A stretch of DNA of 45,291 bases, taken from assembly GCF_030654605.1 (NCBI RefSeq), contig NZ_JAURXB010000142.1:1-45291 (forward strand). The letters are read 5' to 3'. A program made the translations under genes and the position numbers. The DNA comes from Bradyrhizobium sp. GTDB lineage: Bacteria > Pseudomonadota > Alphaproteobacteria > Rhizobiales > Xanthobacteraceae. This document shows positions 15,190-24,258 of the stretch, piece after piece. The notes below the pieces were generated by a model. It was not told the origin of the DNA. It saw only the letters and a program-made list of their open reading frames with translations, and made no database searches. Numbering within the stretch: the stretch's first letter is position 1; each line of letters begins with the position of its first letter.

Positions 15190-16710
15190 ATGAGCAGGTT
15201 TTCGACCGGGGTATTGACGGCGGTGGTTGCCGCCATGATGGCTGTCGCGCCCGCGCTGGCGGACAAGAAGGGCAACGCCATCCGTTTTGCCTACGATCAG
15301 GTCGTGGAAAACGTCGATCCGTTCATGAACAATGTGCGCATCGGGGTCATCATCGGCCAGCAGGTGTGGGACACGCTGATCTACCGCGACCCCAAGACCG
15401 CCGAATACAAGGGGCAGCTCGCGACCGCGTGGAAATGGATCGACGACAAGACCCTCGAACTGGACCTGCGCAAGGGCGTCAAGTTCCACAACGGCGCCGA
15501 ATTCACCGCCGATGATGTGGTCTACACGCTGAATTTCGTGGTGAGTCCGGAAAGCAAGGTCGTCACCCGCCAGAACGTGGCCTGGATCGACCGCGCCGAG
15601 AAGATCGATGCCTACAAGGTGCGCATCATCTGCAAGGAGCCGTTTCCGGCGGCGATCGAATATCTTGCCGGACCTGTCGTGATCCATCCGCATGAATATT
15701 ACGCCAAGGTCGGCCCGCATGGGATGAATGAAAAGCCTGTTGGTTCCGGCCCGTACCGCATCACCGAGCATTCGGTCGGCAAGTACGTGCGCATGGAGCG
15801 CAATCCGGACTACTTCAAGGATTCGCCGAAGCCGCAGCCGAAGATCGAGAAGGTCGAAATCCGCTTCATTCCGGACCGACAGACCCAGGTCGCCGAAATG
15901 ATGGCCGGCGGCGCCGACATGATCATGAATGTCGCGCTCGATCAGGCGACCCAGATGAAGGCGGTTCCGACCCTTCAAGTCGTCTCCGGCGAGACGATGC
16001 GGATCGTGTTCCTGCACCTCGACAGCCGCGAAGCGACCACCGCGCCGCAACTGCGCGATCTCAAGGTACGCCAGGCCATCATGCATGCGATCGATCGCGA
16101 AAGCATGGTCAAGCAGATCGTCGGCCAGGGTGCGCGCGTGCTGCACACAGTTTGTTTCCCGCCGCAGTTCGGGTGCAGCGACGAGGGCGCACCCCGCTAT
16201 GCCTACGATCCGGCGAAGGCCAAGCAGTTGCTCGCCGAGGCCGGCTTCAAGGATGGATTCGACATCGATCTCTACGCCTACCGGGAGCGCAACCAGACCG
16301 AGGCGATGATCGGCTATCTGCGCGCCGTCGGCATCAGGGCTAACCTGCGTTTCATGCAATACGCGGCGATGCGCGAGGCCAATCGCGCCGGCAAGGCGGC
16401 GATGCTGCACCAGACCTGGGGTTCGTTCTCGGTCAACGACGTGTCCGCGTCGACGCCGGTCTACTACAAGTTCGGCCCGGACGATATTTCGCGGGATCCG
16501 GAAGTGCGCGATTTCCTGCAACGCGGGGACTCCCAGGTCGATCCGGCGGTACGCAAGGAGGCCTATCGCAAGGCGCTTGCCCTGATCGCGGAACGGGCTT
16601 ATTCGCTGCCGCTCTATTCGCTGACGACCTATTACGTTGCCAACAAGGACCTCGTCTTCATCGCCTATCCGGACGAGATCCCGCGCTTCTGGGAAATGTC
16701 GTACAAGTGA
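15190..16710 (+). CDS. ABC-type oligopeptide-class substrate-binding protein (SBP family 5)
   Basis: 506 residues. A signal peptide (MSRFSTGVLTAVVAAMMAV then APALA) precedes a family-5 solute-binding fold: NVDPFMNNVRIG, the signature LRKGVKFHNGAEFTADDVVY, VGSGPYRITEHS and EAGFKDGFDIDLY. It is a periplasmic dipeptide/oligopeptide-type receptor; the ligand cannot be told. Start at 15190 is six nt after GAGGGG; the ATG two codons earlier abuts that site. It is the first gene of a five-gene operon with two permeases and two ATPases. Confidence 0.93.
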   Translation: MSRFSTGVLTAVVAAMMAVAPALADKKGNAIRFAYDQVVENVDPFMNNVRIGVIIGQQVWDTLIYRDPKTAEYKGQLATAWKWIDDKTLELDLRKGVKFHNGAEFTADDVVYTLNFVVSPESKVVTRQNVAWIDRAEKIDAYKVRIICKEPFPAAIEYLAGPVVIHPHEYYAKVGPHGMNEKPVGSGPYRITEHSVGKYVRMERNPDYFKDSPKPQPKIEKVEIRFIPDRQTQVAEMMAGGADMIMNVALDQATQMKAVPTLQVVSGETMRIVFLHLDSREATTAPQLRDLKVRQAIMHAIDRESMVKQIVGQGARVLHTVCFPPQFGCSDEGAPRYAYDPAKAKQLLAEAGFKDGFDIDLYAYRERNQTEAMIGYLRAVGIRANLRFMQYAAMREANRAGKAAMLHQTWGSFSVNDVSASTPVYYKFGPDDISRDPEVRDFLQRGDSQVDPAVRKEAYRKALALIAERAYSLPLYSLTTYYVANKDLVFIAYPDEIPRFWEMSYK

Positions 16711-16747
16711 GGGGCAGCGTGCGCCACCTCGCACACTCGGCCATCGG

Positions 16748-17674
16748 ATGCTGATCTACGCCCTGAAGCGTCTTGGACTAGCCGTTCTGGTCGCGGTGGT
16801 CGTCTCCGCGCTCGCCTTCCTGCTGCTGCGCGCGTCCGGCGACGTCGCCATCGCGCTCGCAGGCGAAGGCGCGCGCAGCGAGGACATCGAGAACATCAGA
16901 CGCATTTACGGGCTCGATCGTCCGCTCGTCGTGCAATATCTCGACTGGGCCGCGAAGATGGCGCGCGGCGATTTCGGCACGTCGCTGTTCTTCAAGACGG
17001 ACGTCCATGCGCTCGTGCTCGACAAGCTGCCGACCACGGCGCTGCTGGCGCTGTTCTCGCTGATTTTCGCGCTTGCCGTGTCGCTGCCGCTCGGGATCTT
17101 GGCGGCGCTGTATCCCAACAGCTGGATCGATCGCCTCTGTCTTGCGCTGGCGGTGATCGGACAGGCCCTGCCGAGCTTCTTTTTCGCCCTGATCCTGATG
17201 ATCGTGTTTGCGGTGATGCTCCGGTGGCTTCCGGTATCGGGCAGCGACAGCTGGGCTCATTTCGTGCTGCCGACTGTCGTGCTCGGCTATTACATCGCGC
17301 CCGCCATCATGCGGCTGGTGCGCGCCGGCATGATCGAGGTGCTGGCCTCCGATTATGTCCGCACCGCACGCGCCAAGGGGTTGTCTTCGAGCTCCGTCGT
17401 GCTCAAGCACGCGCTGCGCAATGCGCTGGTTCCCGTGGTGGCGCTCGCGGCGGTGCAACTCGGTTTCCTGCTCGGCGGCTCGGTCGTGATCGAGACCGTG
17501 TTCGCGCTCGATGGCCTCGGCTATCTCGCTTATCAGTCGATCACCCATAAGGATCTTCCCGTCACGCAGGCCATCGTGACGCTGCTCTCCCTCATCTATG
17601 TTGGCCTCACGCTTGCCGCCGACCTGGCCAATGCCTGGCTCGATCCGCGCATCCGCGTCGGGAGCGGAACATGA
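16748..17674 (+). CDS. ABC oligopeptide permease, DppB/OppB type
   Basis: 308 residues, six predicted membrane helices. It opens with the DppB-typical MLIYALKRLGLAVLVAVVVS, then IRRIYGLDRPLVVQYLDWAA and GDFGTSLF. The cytoplasmic EAA loop is DYVRTARAKGLSSSSVVLKH with ALRNALVPVVAL. The periplasmic LPVSGSDSWAHFVLPTVVLG and C-terminal DPRIRVG complete the family picture. It pairs with the DppC-like protein to form the channel. Its stop overlaps the next start by 4 nt. Confidence 0.93.
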   Translation: MLIYALKRLGLAVLVAVVVSALAFLLLRASGDVAIALAGEGARSEDIENIRRIYGLDRPLVVQYLDWAAKMARGDFGTSLFFKTDVHALVLDKLPTTALLALFSLIFALAVSLPLGILAALYPNSWIDRLCLALAVIGQALPSFFFALILMIVFAVMLRWLPVSGSDSWAHFVLPTVVLGYYIAPAIMRLVRAGMIEVLASDYVRTARAKGLSSSSVVLKHALRNALVPVVALAAVQLGFLLGGSVVIETVFALDGLGYLAYQSITHKDLPVTQAIVTLLSLIYVGLTLAADLANAWLDPRIRVGSGT

Positions 17675-18570
17675 CCGATGTCGCGGCAATTCCCGTCCTG
17701 GACCTGACGGCGGCGTCATCGGGCGCATTGTTGCGCCGCCGGATCCTGGCGCATCGCGGCCTGCTCATCGGCACCGGCCTGCTGACGTTCATCGTCATGG
17801 TGGCGCTGTTCGCCCCGCTGATCGCCCCCCATGATCCCTACGCGCAGGACCTGTCCCGCCGCATGATTCCGCCTGTTTGGTACGAGAAGGGCAATTGGGC
17901 CCATCTGTTCGGTACCGACAATCTCGGCCGAGACTACCTCTCGCGCGTGCTCTATGGCTCCCAGATATCGCTTCTGATCGGCGCGGCCGTGATGGTGATC
18001 TCCGGCCTGATCGGCACCGCGCTCGGCCTCGCCGCCGGGTTCTTCGGCGGTCGCGTCGACATGATCGTGACCTTCATCATCACCGTGCGGCTGGCGCTTC
18101 CGCTCATTCTGGTCGCGCTCGCGGTGGTCGCCACGGTCGGCGGCTCGCTCTGGGTCGTCATCCTGGTACTGGGCCTGCTCAAATGGGACCGCTTCGCCGT
18201 GGTGATGCGGGCCGCGACGCAGCAGGTGCGGGTGCTCGACTATGTGGCGGCGGCGGAGGCCGCCGGCGCGTCGACGCTGCGCGTCATTGTTGGCGAAGTG
18301 CTGCCGAATGTGCTGCCCCAGCTGGTGGTCGTGGCGACCGTCGAAGCCGCCAGCGCGATCCTGCTCGAAGCCACGCTCTCCTTCCTCGGTCTCGGCGTCC
18401 AGCCGCCGCTGCCGTCCTGGGGACTGATGATCGCCGAGGCGAAGACGTACATGTTCTTCTCGTTCTGGCTGATCGCCATTCCCGGCACCGTGCTCGCTAT
18501 TCTGGTCTTTGCCGTGAATATGGTCGGCGACGGCATTCGCGACGTCTCGGCGCCGGGGGGGAGGGGTTAA
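17671..18570 (+). CDS. ABC oligopeptide permease, DppC/OppC type
   Basis: 299 residues. The N-terminal segment after the first helix contains the family's IAPHDPYAQDLSRRM and FGTDNLGRDYLSRVLYG. The EAA loop is DYVAAAEAAGASTLRVIVGEVLPN, and the end LSFLGLGVQPPLPSWGLMI is diagnostic. Start ATG lies within the ATGA overlap with the preceding permease, so the two subunits are co-translated. The stop abuts the GTG of the ATPase gene. Confidence 0.93.
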   Translation: MTDVAAIPVLDLTAASSGALLRRRILAHRGLLIGTGLLTFIVMVALFAPLIAPHDPYAQDLSRRMIPPVWYEKGNWAHLFGTDNLGRDYLSRVLYGSQISLLIGAAVMVISGLIGTALGLAAGFFGGRVDMIVTFIITVRLALPLILVALAVVATVGGSLWVVILVLGLLKWDRFAVVMRAATQQVRVLDYVAAAEAAGASTLRVIVGEVLPNVLPQLVVVATVEAASAILLEATLSFLGLGVQPPLPSWGLMIAEAKTYMFFSFWLIAIPGTVLAILVFAVNMVGDGIRDVSAPGGRG

Positions 18571-19545
18571 GTGGCTGTTCTGCTCGAGGTCGAAGGTCTG
18601 ACGGTCGACATCGCGACGGCGCGGGGGACGCTGCATGCGGTACGCGATGTGTCGTTCTCGCTGCAGAGCGGCGAGACGCTGTGCCTGGTCGGCGAATCCG
18701 GCTGCGGCAAGTCGATGACGGCGCTCGCCTTGATGGGCCTGTTGCCGCGCGCGGCACAGCGAAGCGCGCGCCGCATGCGCTTCGAGGGCAATGACCTCGC
18801 CGCACTTCCGGAGCGCCGGCTCGCCGAACTACGCGGGGCGCGCATGGCGATGGTGTTCCAGGAGCCGATGACGGCGCTCAACCCGGCCTACACGATCGGC
18901 GATCAGCTCACCGAGGTGCATCGCCGCCACAAGGACTCGACGATGGCGGTGGCGCGTGAGCGCGCGGTCGCGCTGCTCGAGATGGTCGGGATCACCAATG
19001 CCGCGGCGCGGCTCGGACAATATCCACACCAGCTTTCCGGTGGCCTGCGCCAGCGCATCATGATCGCCATGTCGCTGATGTGTGGGCCGTCGCTGCTGAT
19101 TGCCGACGAACCGACCACCGCGCTCGACGTGACAATTCAAGCGCAAATCCTGCGGCTGCTGGTCGAGCTGCAGCGGGATCTCGGCATCGCCATCGTGCTG
19201 ATCACCCATGATCTCGGCGTCGTCGCGCGGGTCGCGCATCGGGTGGCCGTGATGTATGCCGGCGAGATCGTCGAGTCGGCCAGTGCCGCCGATCTGTTCG
19301 CGGCGCCGCGTCATCCCTATACGCGCGGGCTGATGGCTTCCATTCCGGTGCCGGGCGCCACCCGGCCGGGCGACAGGCTCGGCGTCATCAGAGGCATCGT
19401 GCCCTCCCTGATCGGAGACGTGGGAGGCTGTGCGTTCCGCGACCGCTGCGATTTCGCACAGCCGGTATGTGCCCGGACCGTTCCGGTGCGCTCCGATGGC
19501 GGACATGACTGGCGCTGTATCCTCGGCGAAGCGGTGGCCGCATGA
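18571..19545 (+). CDS. ABC oligopeptide ATPase, DppD/OppD type
   Basis: 324 residues. Walker A GESGCGKSM, Q-loop VFQEPMTALNP, signature LSGGLRQR, Walker B LLIADEPTTALD and switch His in LITHDLGVV. The C-terminal oligopeptide extension carries CAFRDRCDFAQPVC, the four-cysteine iron-sulfur or metal motif usual in this subgroup. The GTG start follows directly on the permease stop, with GGGGAGGGG ahead as ribosome site. Confidence 0.93.
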   Translation: MAVLLEVEGLTVDIATARGTLHAVRDVSFSLQSGETLCLVGESGCGKSMTALALMGLLPRAAQRSARRMRFEGNDLAALPERRLAELRGARMAMVFQEPMTALNPAYTIGDQLTEVHRRHKDSTMAVARERAVALLEMVGITNAAARLGQYPHQLSGGLRQRIMIAMSLMCGPSLLIADEPTTALDVTIQAQILRLLVELQRDLGIAIVLITHDLGVVARVAHRVAVMYAGEIVESASAADLFAAPRHPYTRGLMASIPVPGATRPGDRLGVIRGIVPSLIGDVGGCAFRDRCDFAQPVCARTVPVRSDGGHDWRCILGEAVAA

Positions 19546-20513
19546 GCGCGTTGCTCGAAGCCTCCGGTGTGTCGCGCGATTTTTCGGTCGGGCGCGGGCT
19601 GTTCGCCGCCAGCCAGACGCTGCGCGCCGTCGTCGATGTCAATCTTGCGGTCGGGAAGGGCGAAGTGCTCGGTCTCGTGGGTGAGTCCGGCTCCGGCAAG
19701 TCCACGCTCGCCAAAATGCTGCTCGGAATCCTCAAGCCCAGTGCGGGCGTGATCCGGTTCGGCGGCACCGACGTGGCCTCGATCGGACGCCGCGCGCTGG
19801 CCCGCCGCATCCAGCCGGTGTTCCAGGACCCCTATTCGTCGCTCAACCCGCGCCGAACGGTCGCCTCGATCGTCGCACTGCCGCTCGCCGTGCAGGGCGT
19901 CGGTACGGCCAGGGAACGCCGGGAGCGGGCCCTTGCGATGCTGGATCGCGTCGGTCTGGCGCTACGCCACGCCGACGTCTATCCGAATGAGCTTTCCGGC
20001 GGTCAGCGCCAGCGCGTGGCGATTGCCCGTGCGCTGGTGGTCGAACCCGAAATCGTGCTGCTCGACGAGCCGACCTCCGCGCTCGATGTCTCGGTGCAGT
20101 CGCAAATCCTCAATCTGCTGCTCGACCTGCGCCGCGATTTCGGCCTGACCTACATCTTCATCAGCCATAATCTCGCTGTCATCGAGCATGTCGCGACCAG
20201 CGTCGCCGTGATGTATCTCGGGCGCATCGTCGAGACCGCAAGCCGTGAAGATCTGTTCCGCGCCCCGCGCCACCCTTACACGCGCGCGCTGCTTGCTTCG
20301 GTGCTGACGCCGGAGCCCGGGCTCGGCGTTCCCGATGTCGGTTTGGGCCTGAGCTTTCCCGATCCGCTGGCGCCACCGCCGGGGTGCGTCTTCCATCCGC
20401 GTTGTCCGGATGCCGGCCCACGTTGTCGAATCGAGCCGCCGCGCCTGATCCGTGACGGGCAGGGGCTTGTCGCATGCCATTTGCACCATGGCGGCACCCG
20501 GCTGGCTGCCTGA
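19542..20513 (+). CDS. ABC oligopeptide ATPase, DppF/OppF type
   Basis: 323 residues, second ATPase of the heterodimer. Walker A GESGSGKST, VFQDPYSSLNPR, LSGGQRQR, Walker B IVLLDEPTSALD, switch ISHNLAVI, and C-terminal CVFHPRCPDAGPRC. The ATGA overlap with the DppD-like gene fits equimolar synthesis. Together with the SBP and two permeases this is a complete importer; nothing around it names the substrate. Confidence 0.93.
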   Translation: MSALLEASGVSRDFSVGRGLFAASQTLRAVVDVNLAVGKGEVLGLVGESGSGKSTLAKMLLGILKPSAGVIRFGGTDVASIGRRALARRIQPVFQDPYSSLNPRRTVASIVALPLAVQGVGTARERRERALAMLDRVGLALRHADVYPNELSGGQRQRVAIARALVVEPEIVLLDEPTSALDVSVQSQILNLLLDLRRDFGLTYIFISHNLAVIEHVATSVAVMYLGRIVETASREDLFRAPRHPYTRALLASVLTPEPGLGVPDVGLGLSFPDPLAPPPGCVFHPRCPDAGPRCRIEPPRLIRDGQGLVACHLHHGGTRLAA

Positions 20514-20667
20514 AGCCGCGCTGCCTGCAGGCTCCGACAAGGCAGGCATGCCGCGCCGCGGCCGCTCGGATTTGAAGCAGTTGGAGCCAAGCGTTCAGCG
20601 GCCGGCGCGCGCATTGCTTGTCGCGTGCCGCCGGCTGAGGCAGCCGGCAGCGCGCAACCTGCGGGGA

Positions 20668-21026
20668 TCAAGCCGCCTTCTGTCTCGATTTCGCGACGTG
20701 GGTGGCGATCGCGTCCATCAGCGCCGGAGACAGGCAATCATAGGGCTCGAGCCCGAGTTCCGTCAGGCGAGATCGGATCCCCGCCATCTCCGATGGTGCG
20801 ACGCCGGACTCGATAACCGACGACACGAACGCCGCGAACCCCGGTGCTGCCGAGCCGGCTTCCTGGAACAGTTCGGGGTGGATGAAGTCGAGACCATAGA
20901 AGGGATGCCCCTTGTTCTCAACTCAAGGTCGGAGGCGATGCATTGTTCGTCAGCGACCAGTATTTTGTCGGCGACGAATCCAATCAGGCGGCGAGGCTCG
21001 CCTCGTATACTGTTTTCAATACGCAT
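20668..21026 (-). pseudogene. Frameshifted unknown gene
   Basis: The minus strand reads MRIENSIRGEPRRLIGFVAD then [16 protein letters not shown] from ATG 21026; near 20920 the coherent frame jumps to [18 protein letters not shown]..., which continues protein-like for 83 residues to a stop at 20668 (ending [11 protein letters not shown]). The second part has no start of its own. I read this as one gene of about 118 codons broken by a small indel; a sequencing error is the alternative. Family unknown. A GCCGGCT/AGCCGGC hairpin (20630-20648) follows the stop. Confidence 0.5.
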
Positions 21027-21034
21027 GCGTCGTA

Positions 21035-21244
21035 TCAGATCAACAAGACGTTCAACAACTCGTCGAGGTAACCGATGACCGGAATGAAGTCCGGGATGAG
21101 GTCGATCGGCGACAGCGCATAGGCGGCGACGGCAATGGCGAGAGCCTTTGCGTACCATGGCACGCGCGGATCGCGGGAGGCCAGATAGATCGCGTGACCG
21201 TCTCGCTTGAGGCTGCGCGCCCAGGTTTTTATGCGGGAGAGCAT
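21035..21244 (-). CDS. DUF1232 (YkvA-like) protein, probably C-terminally truncated
   Basis: 69 residues. The family core [20 protein letters not shown] followed by [20 protein letters not shown] is intact: two membrane-seeking helices around the SPIDLIPD loop. Relatives normally continue past GYLDDLL with a third helix and a basic tail for roughly 30-60 more residues; here the frame stops five residues later. The next, frameshifted gene begins 8 nt beyond, so the 3' end seems to be a rearrangement junction. Weak ribosome site. Confidence 0.72.
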   Translation of the reverse strand: MLSRIKTWARSLKRDGHAIYLASRDPRVPWYAKALAIAVAAYALSPIDLIPDFIPVIGYLDELLNVLLI

Positions 21245-21289
21245 CTGGACTTTTTACAGTACCCGGCGGCCATTCGCCAAAGCACCCGG

Positions 21290-21324
21290 CAAAAAGATGC
21301 TCCCGAGCGAGGCTCAGGAGCATC
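21290..21324 (-). terminator. Rho-independent terminator of the chaperone operon
   Basis: GATGCTCC...GGAGCATC outer stem and GAGC/GCTC inner stem (21296-21324). On the minus strand it is followed by TTTTT (21291-21295). It lies 145 nt beyond the cytochrome stop and is the first terminator after the Hsp20-GroEL-cytochrome operon. Confidence 0.85.
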
Positions 21325-21468
21325 CCGAAGTCTGGCGGTTGCGTCCGGGGAAGTGGACGTCCGCAAATTAAAGTTAAGCAAATGCCGGGGCGGCGTCGTT
21401 GCGATGGATCAAATTCGCCGGGAATGCTGCTTCGCGTCCAGCGGTCCCACTGCGGTCAAGGCCACGAC

Positions 21469-21762
21469 TCACCAGAATTGCCACCAACTTCTTGAAGCCG
21501 CACTCTTTGTCACGAGGTATTCGACGATTTCCGCCTTGACCGCATCCTTTTCATTGGGGTGGCCAGCCATGAAATTCAGAATCCATGCGCGCCTGACCGT
21601 CTCCGAGCCGCTGGGGATTTTGCGCAGGACCTTCGCGTCCGACGCATGGCAGCCGCCGCAACCGGCTGCAAAGGCCTCCTCGGGGGTGACAGCGCCGGCG
21701 GGGAGGCTACCCGACGCCATCATGACCGCCCATACGATCAGGCTTCGCGTCCGCAAGGTCAC
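21469..21762 (-). CDS. Small c-type cytochrome
   Basis: 97 residues. The signal peptide ([19 protein letters not shown]) is followed by one haem site CGGCH at residues 35-39. NFMAGHPN offers a likely distal Met ligand at 65, and the protein ends in the aromatic [12 protein letters not shown]. It is a periplasmic single-haem electron carrier. The GTG start overlaps the GroEL stop (GTGA), so translation is coupled to the chaperonin, an odd pairing that makes sense only as part of a low-oxygen response. Confidence 0.85.
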   Translation of the reverse strand: MTLRTRSLIVWAVMMASGSLPAGAVTPEEAFAAGCGGCHASDAKVLRKIPSGSETVRRAWILNFMAGHPNEKDAVKAEIVEYLVTKSAASRSWWQFW

Positions 21763-23381
21763 ATCGCCATTTCCGGTTCGGCCGGCCGCTCTCGCTTCGG
21801 CTCCGGTATCTCCGTCATCGTCGCTTCGGTGAGCAGCAGCACGCTGGCGACCGAAACGGCATTTTCCAGCGCGGTACGAACCACCTTCGCGGGATCGATG
21901 ATGCCGGCCTCGACCAGGTCGACATATTCCTTGCGTGCGGCGTCGAAGCCGAAATTGCCCTGACCGCCCAGCATCCGGGCGACCACGACGCCGCCGTCCA
22001 CGGCGGAATTCTCGGCGATCTGGCGGGCAGGGGCCTCCAGCGCCCGTTTCAAAATCTGGACGCCGGTCCGCTCGTCGCCTTCGCAGGCGGTTTCTTCCCG
22101 GGCCACCGCTTCGATGCATTTGAGCAATGCAAGACCGCCGCCCGGCACGATTCCCTCGGCCACCGCCGCCTTGGTGGAACTGATGGCGTCGTCGAGCGCC
22201 TCCTTCTTGGCCTTCATCTCCGCCTCGGCCGGGGCACCGACCCGGATTACCGCGACGCCGCCGGCCAGTTTTGCGAGCCGCTCTTCGAGCTTCTCGCGGT
22301 CGTAGTCACTGGTGGTCTTCTCGATCTCGCGCCGGATCTGCGCAATGCGGCCATCGATCCGGACACGATCGCCGCCGCTGCCGATCAGCGTGGTATTTTC
22401 CTTGTCCGCGACCACCCGCGCGGCGCGCCCGAGCTGTTGCAAGGTGACGTTCTCGAGCTTGAGACCGATTTCCTCCGAGATCACCTGCGCGCCGGTCAGG
22501 ATTGCGATGTCTTCCAGCATCGCCTTGCGCCGGTCCCCGAAACCGGGCGCCTTGACCGCGCAGCCCTTGAGAACGCCGCGGAGCCTGTTGACGATCAGCG
22601 TCGCCAGCGCTTCCCCCTCGATGTCCTCGGCCACGATCAGCAAGGGACGGCCGGACTTGGCGACCTGCTCCAGCACCGGGATCAGGTCGCGCAGCGCCCC
22701 GATCTTGTGATCGCACAGCAGTACGAATGGGTCTTCCAGCACGGACTCCATGCGTTCGGCGTCGGTGACGAAGTAGGGCGAGATGAAGCCGCGATCGAAT
22801 TTCAAGCCTTCGACCACGTCGAGCGTGGTTTCCGTGGTCTTGGATTCCTCGACCGAAATCACGCCGTCGCCGCCGACTTTCTCGATCGCGTCGGCAACGA
22901 GACCGCCGATGGACGGATCGTTGTGGGCCGATAAGGTTGCGACCTGCGCCTTTTCTGCTTTGGTTTTCACCGGGCGAGACATGGCGCGCAGCGCCTCGAT
23001 CGCCACCCGCGCGGCCCGGTCCAGTCCGCGCTTGAGATCGATGGCGCTGGCGCCCGCCGTGACGTTGCGTACGCCGTCGGCAAGGATCGCATGGGCGAGG
23101 ATGGTCGAGGTGCTGGTGCCGTCGCCGACGACGTCTCCGGTTCGTTCCGCCGCCTGACGGAGCACCTGGGCGCCGAGATTCTCTTCGGGATCCCTGAGAT
23201 CGATTTCCTTGGCGATGGTTACGCCATCATTGCAGACGATCGGCGGACCCCAGCTCTTTTGGATCAGAACCGATTTCGATTTCGGGCCCAGTGTGACGCG
23301 CACTGCGTCGGCGAGCAGCGTGGCCCCCCGCAAGACCTTTTCGCGGGCGGCGGAGTGAAACAGGATTTGCTTATGGGCCAT
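21759..23381 (-). CDS. Divergent GroEL-type chaperonin
   Basis: 540 residues from ATG 23381 (GGAGA nine nt before). It is clearly a group I chaperonin: [30 protein letters not shown], the ATP loop [11 protein letters not shown] (usual GDGTTTATVLA), the catalytic Asp in [12 protein letters not shown] and [12 protein letters not shown]. Differences from housekeeping GroEL are spread through the apical and equatorial domains. The C-terminus ends PAEPEMAM instead of the GGM repeats that line the cavity. No groES is adjacent. I infer a specialised stress paralogue in an Hsp20-GroEL-cytochrome operon. Confidence 0.92.
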   Translation of the reverse strand: MAHKQILFHSAAREKVLRGATLLADAVRVTLGPKSKSVLIQKSWGPPIVCNDGVTIAKEIDLRDPEENLGAQVLRQAAERTGDVVGDGTSTSTILAHAILADGVRNVTAGASAIDLKRGLDRAARVAIEALRAMSRPVKTKAEKAQVATLSAHNDPSIGGLVADAIEKVGGDGVISVEESKTTETTLDVVEGLKFDRGFISPYFVTDAERMESVLEDPFVLLCDHKIGALRDLIPVLEQVAKSGRPLLIVAEDIEGEALATLIVNRLRGVLKGCAVKAPGFGDRRKAMLEDIAILTGAQVISEEIGLKLENVTLQQLGRAARVVADKENTTLIGSGGDRVRIDGRIAQIRREIEKTTSDYDREKLEERLAKLAGGVAVIRVGAPAEAEMKAKKEALDDAISSTKAAVAEGIVPGGGLALLKCIEAVAREETACEGDERTGVQILKRALEAPARQIAENSAVDGGVVVARMLGGQGNFGFDAARKEYVDLVEAGIIDPAKVVRTALENAVSVASVLLLTEATMTEIPEPKRERPAEPEMAM

Positions 23382-23468
23382 TCGCTGCTTCTCCGTGCAA
23401 TACACGTGGCTACCATGCGGTGCGGCCTCGCCGATCCGGATCGTGACGCGGCGAGGCCGGCAGCCTGG

Positions 23469-24008
23469 TTACTTTGCGGTGACCGGAATCGTCTTCTGGT
23501 TATTCTGCGCATCCGGGGACTTCGGCATCGTCACCGTCAGGACGCCGCCCTTGTAGCTCGCTTCGATCTTGCCGGCGTCGACGCTACCGGGTACCTGCAG
23601 CGAGCGGCGGAACGAGCCGTAGCGGCGCTCGGAGACGTAGCGGTCCTTGGTCTTCTCTTCCTTCTGCTCCTGCTTCTCGCCCTTGATCGTCAGCGTGCCG
23701 TTGGCGAGCTGGATGTCGATGTCCTTGACGTCGAGGCCCGGCAGTTCGGCTGTCAGCTCGAATGCCTTTTCCTTCTCGACGATGTCGATCGCCGGCGAGA
23801 CGTTGAAGCCGAGATCGCGCCGCCAGAACGCTTCCATGTCGGGAAGCGGACGGAAGAGTGGCGCCTGCAGGAAGCCGGTCTGGAAGTCATGAAACAGCCG
23901 GTCGACCTGATTGCGCAGAACTTCAAAGGGTTGCCAGTCCGCGGCCTTGGCCGCCGGCGCAGAGGTTTCTTCGGTCTTGATGGGTAATTTTGTTCCAGCT
24001 TCCGCCAT
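23469..24008 (-). CDS. Small heat-shock protein, Hsp20 family
   Basis: 179 residues with an N-terminal arm of about 70 residues (WQPFEVLRNQVDRLFHDFQ), an alpha-crystallin domain from PAIDIVEKEKAFELTAELPG to GVLTVTMPK (the conserved G-V-L turn), and a C-terminal IPV anchoring motif in KTIPVTAK. It should be an ATP-independent holdase passing clients to chaperonin. ATG 24008 follows AGGAGTATCC. It leads the operon, 87 nt before the groEL-like gene, with a FixK/FNR box 64 nt upstream of its start. Confidence 0.94.
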   Translation of the reverse strand: MAEAGTKLPIKTEETSAPAAKAADWQPFEVLRNQVDRLFHDFQTGFLQAPLFRPLPDMEAFWRRDLGFNVSPAIDIVEKEKAFELTAELPGLDVKDIDIQLANGTLTIKGEKQEQKEEKTKDRYVSERRYGSFRRSLQVPGSVDAGKIEASYKGGVLTVTMPKSPDAQNNQKTIPVTAK

Positions 24009-24071
24009 GATGGATACTCCTCAAGAGGTTGCTTGACGTAGGAACCAATATTCCTGCGGGAGCGTAGGTCT

Positions 24072-24085
24072 TTGATCTTCATCAA
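24072..24085. promoter_or_regulatory. FixK/FNR box (perfect)
   Basis: TTGATCTTCATCAA, a perfect TTGAT-N4-ATCAA palindrome. It lies 64 nt upstream of the Hsp20 start and 174 nt upstream of the divergent PHA-synthase-like gene, so it may serve one or both. Confidence 0.8.
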
Positions 24086-24258
24086 ACGAACTGGCGACGT
24101 GGCGGCGTGAGATAAATCGACGTTGGCGGCGAGGCGGCGCTATAGTGTGCTACGGAGAGGCCACTCGCTGAGGGTGACGGCCGATGCCGGTCCGGGCCGT
24201 TACAGGAACCGCGATCAACGCGATGGCGTTGTCGATGACGATAGCCGGGTGAGGGTCA

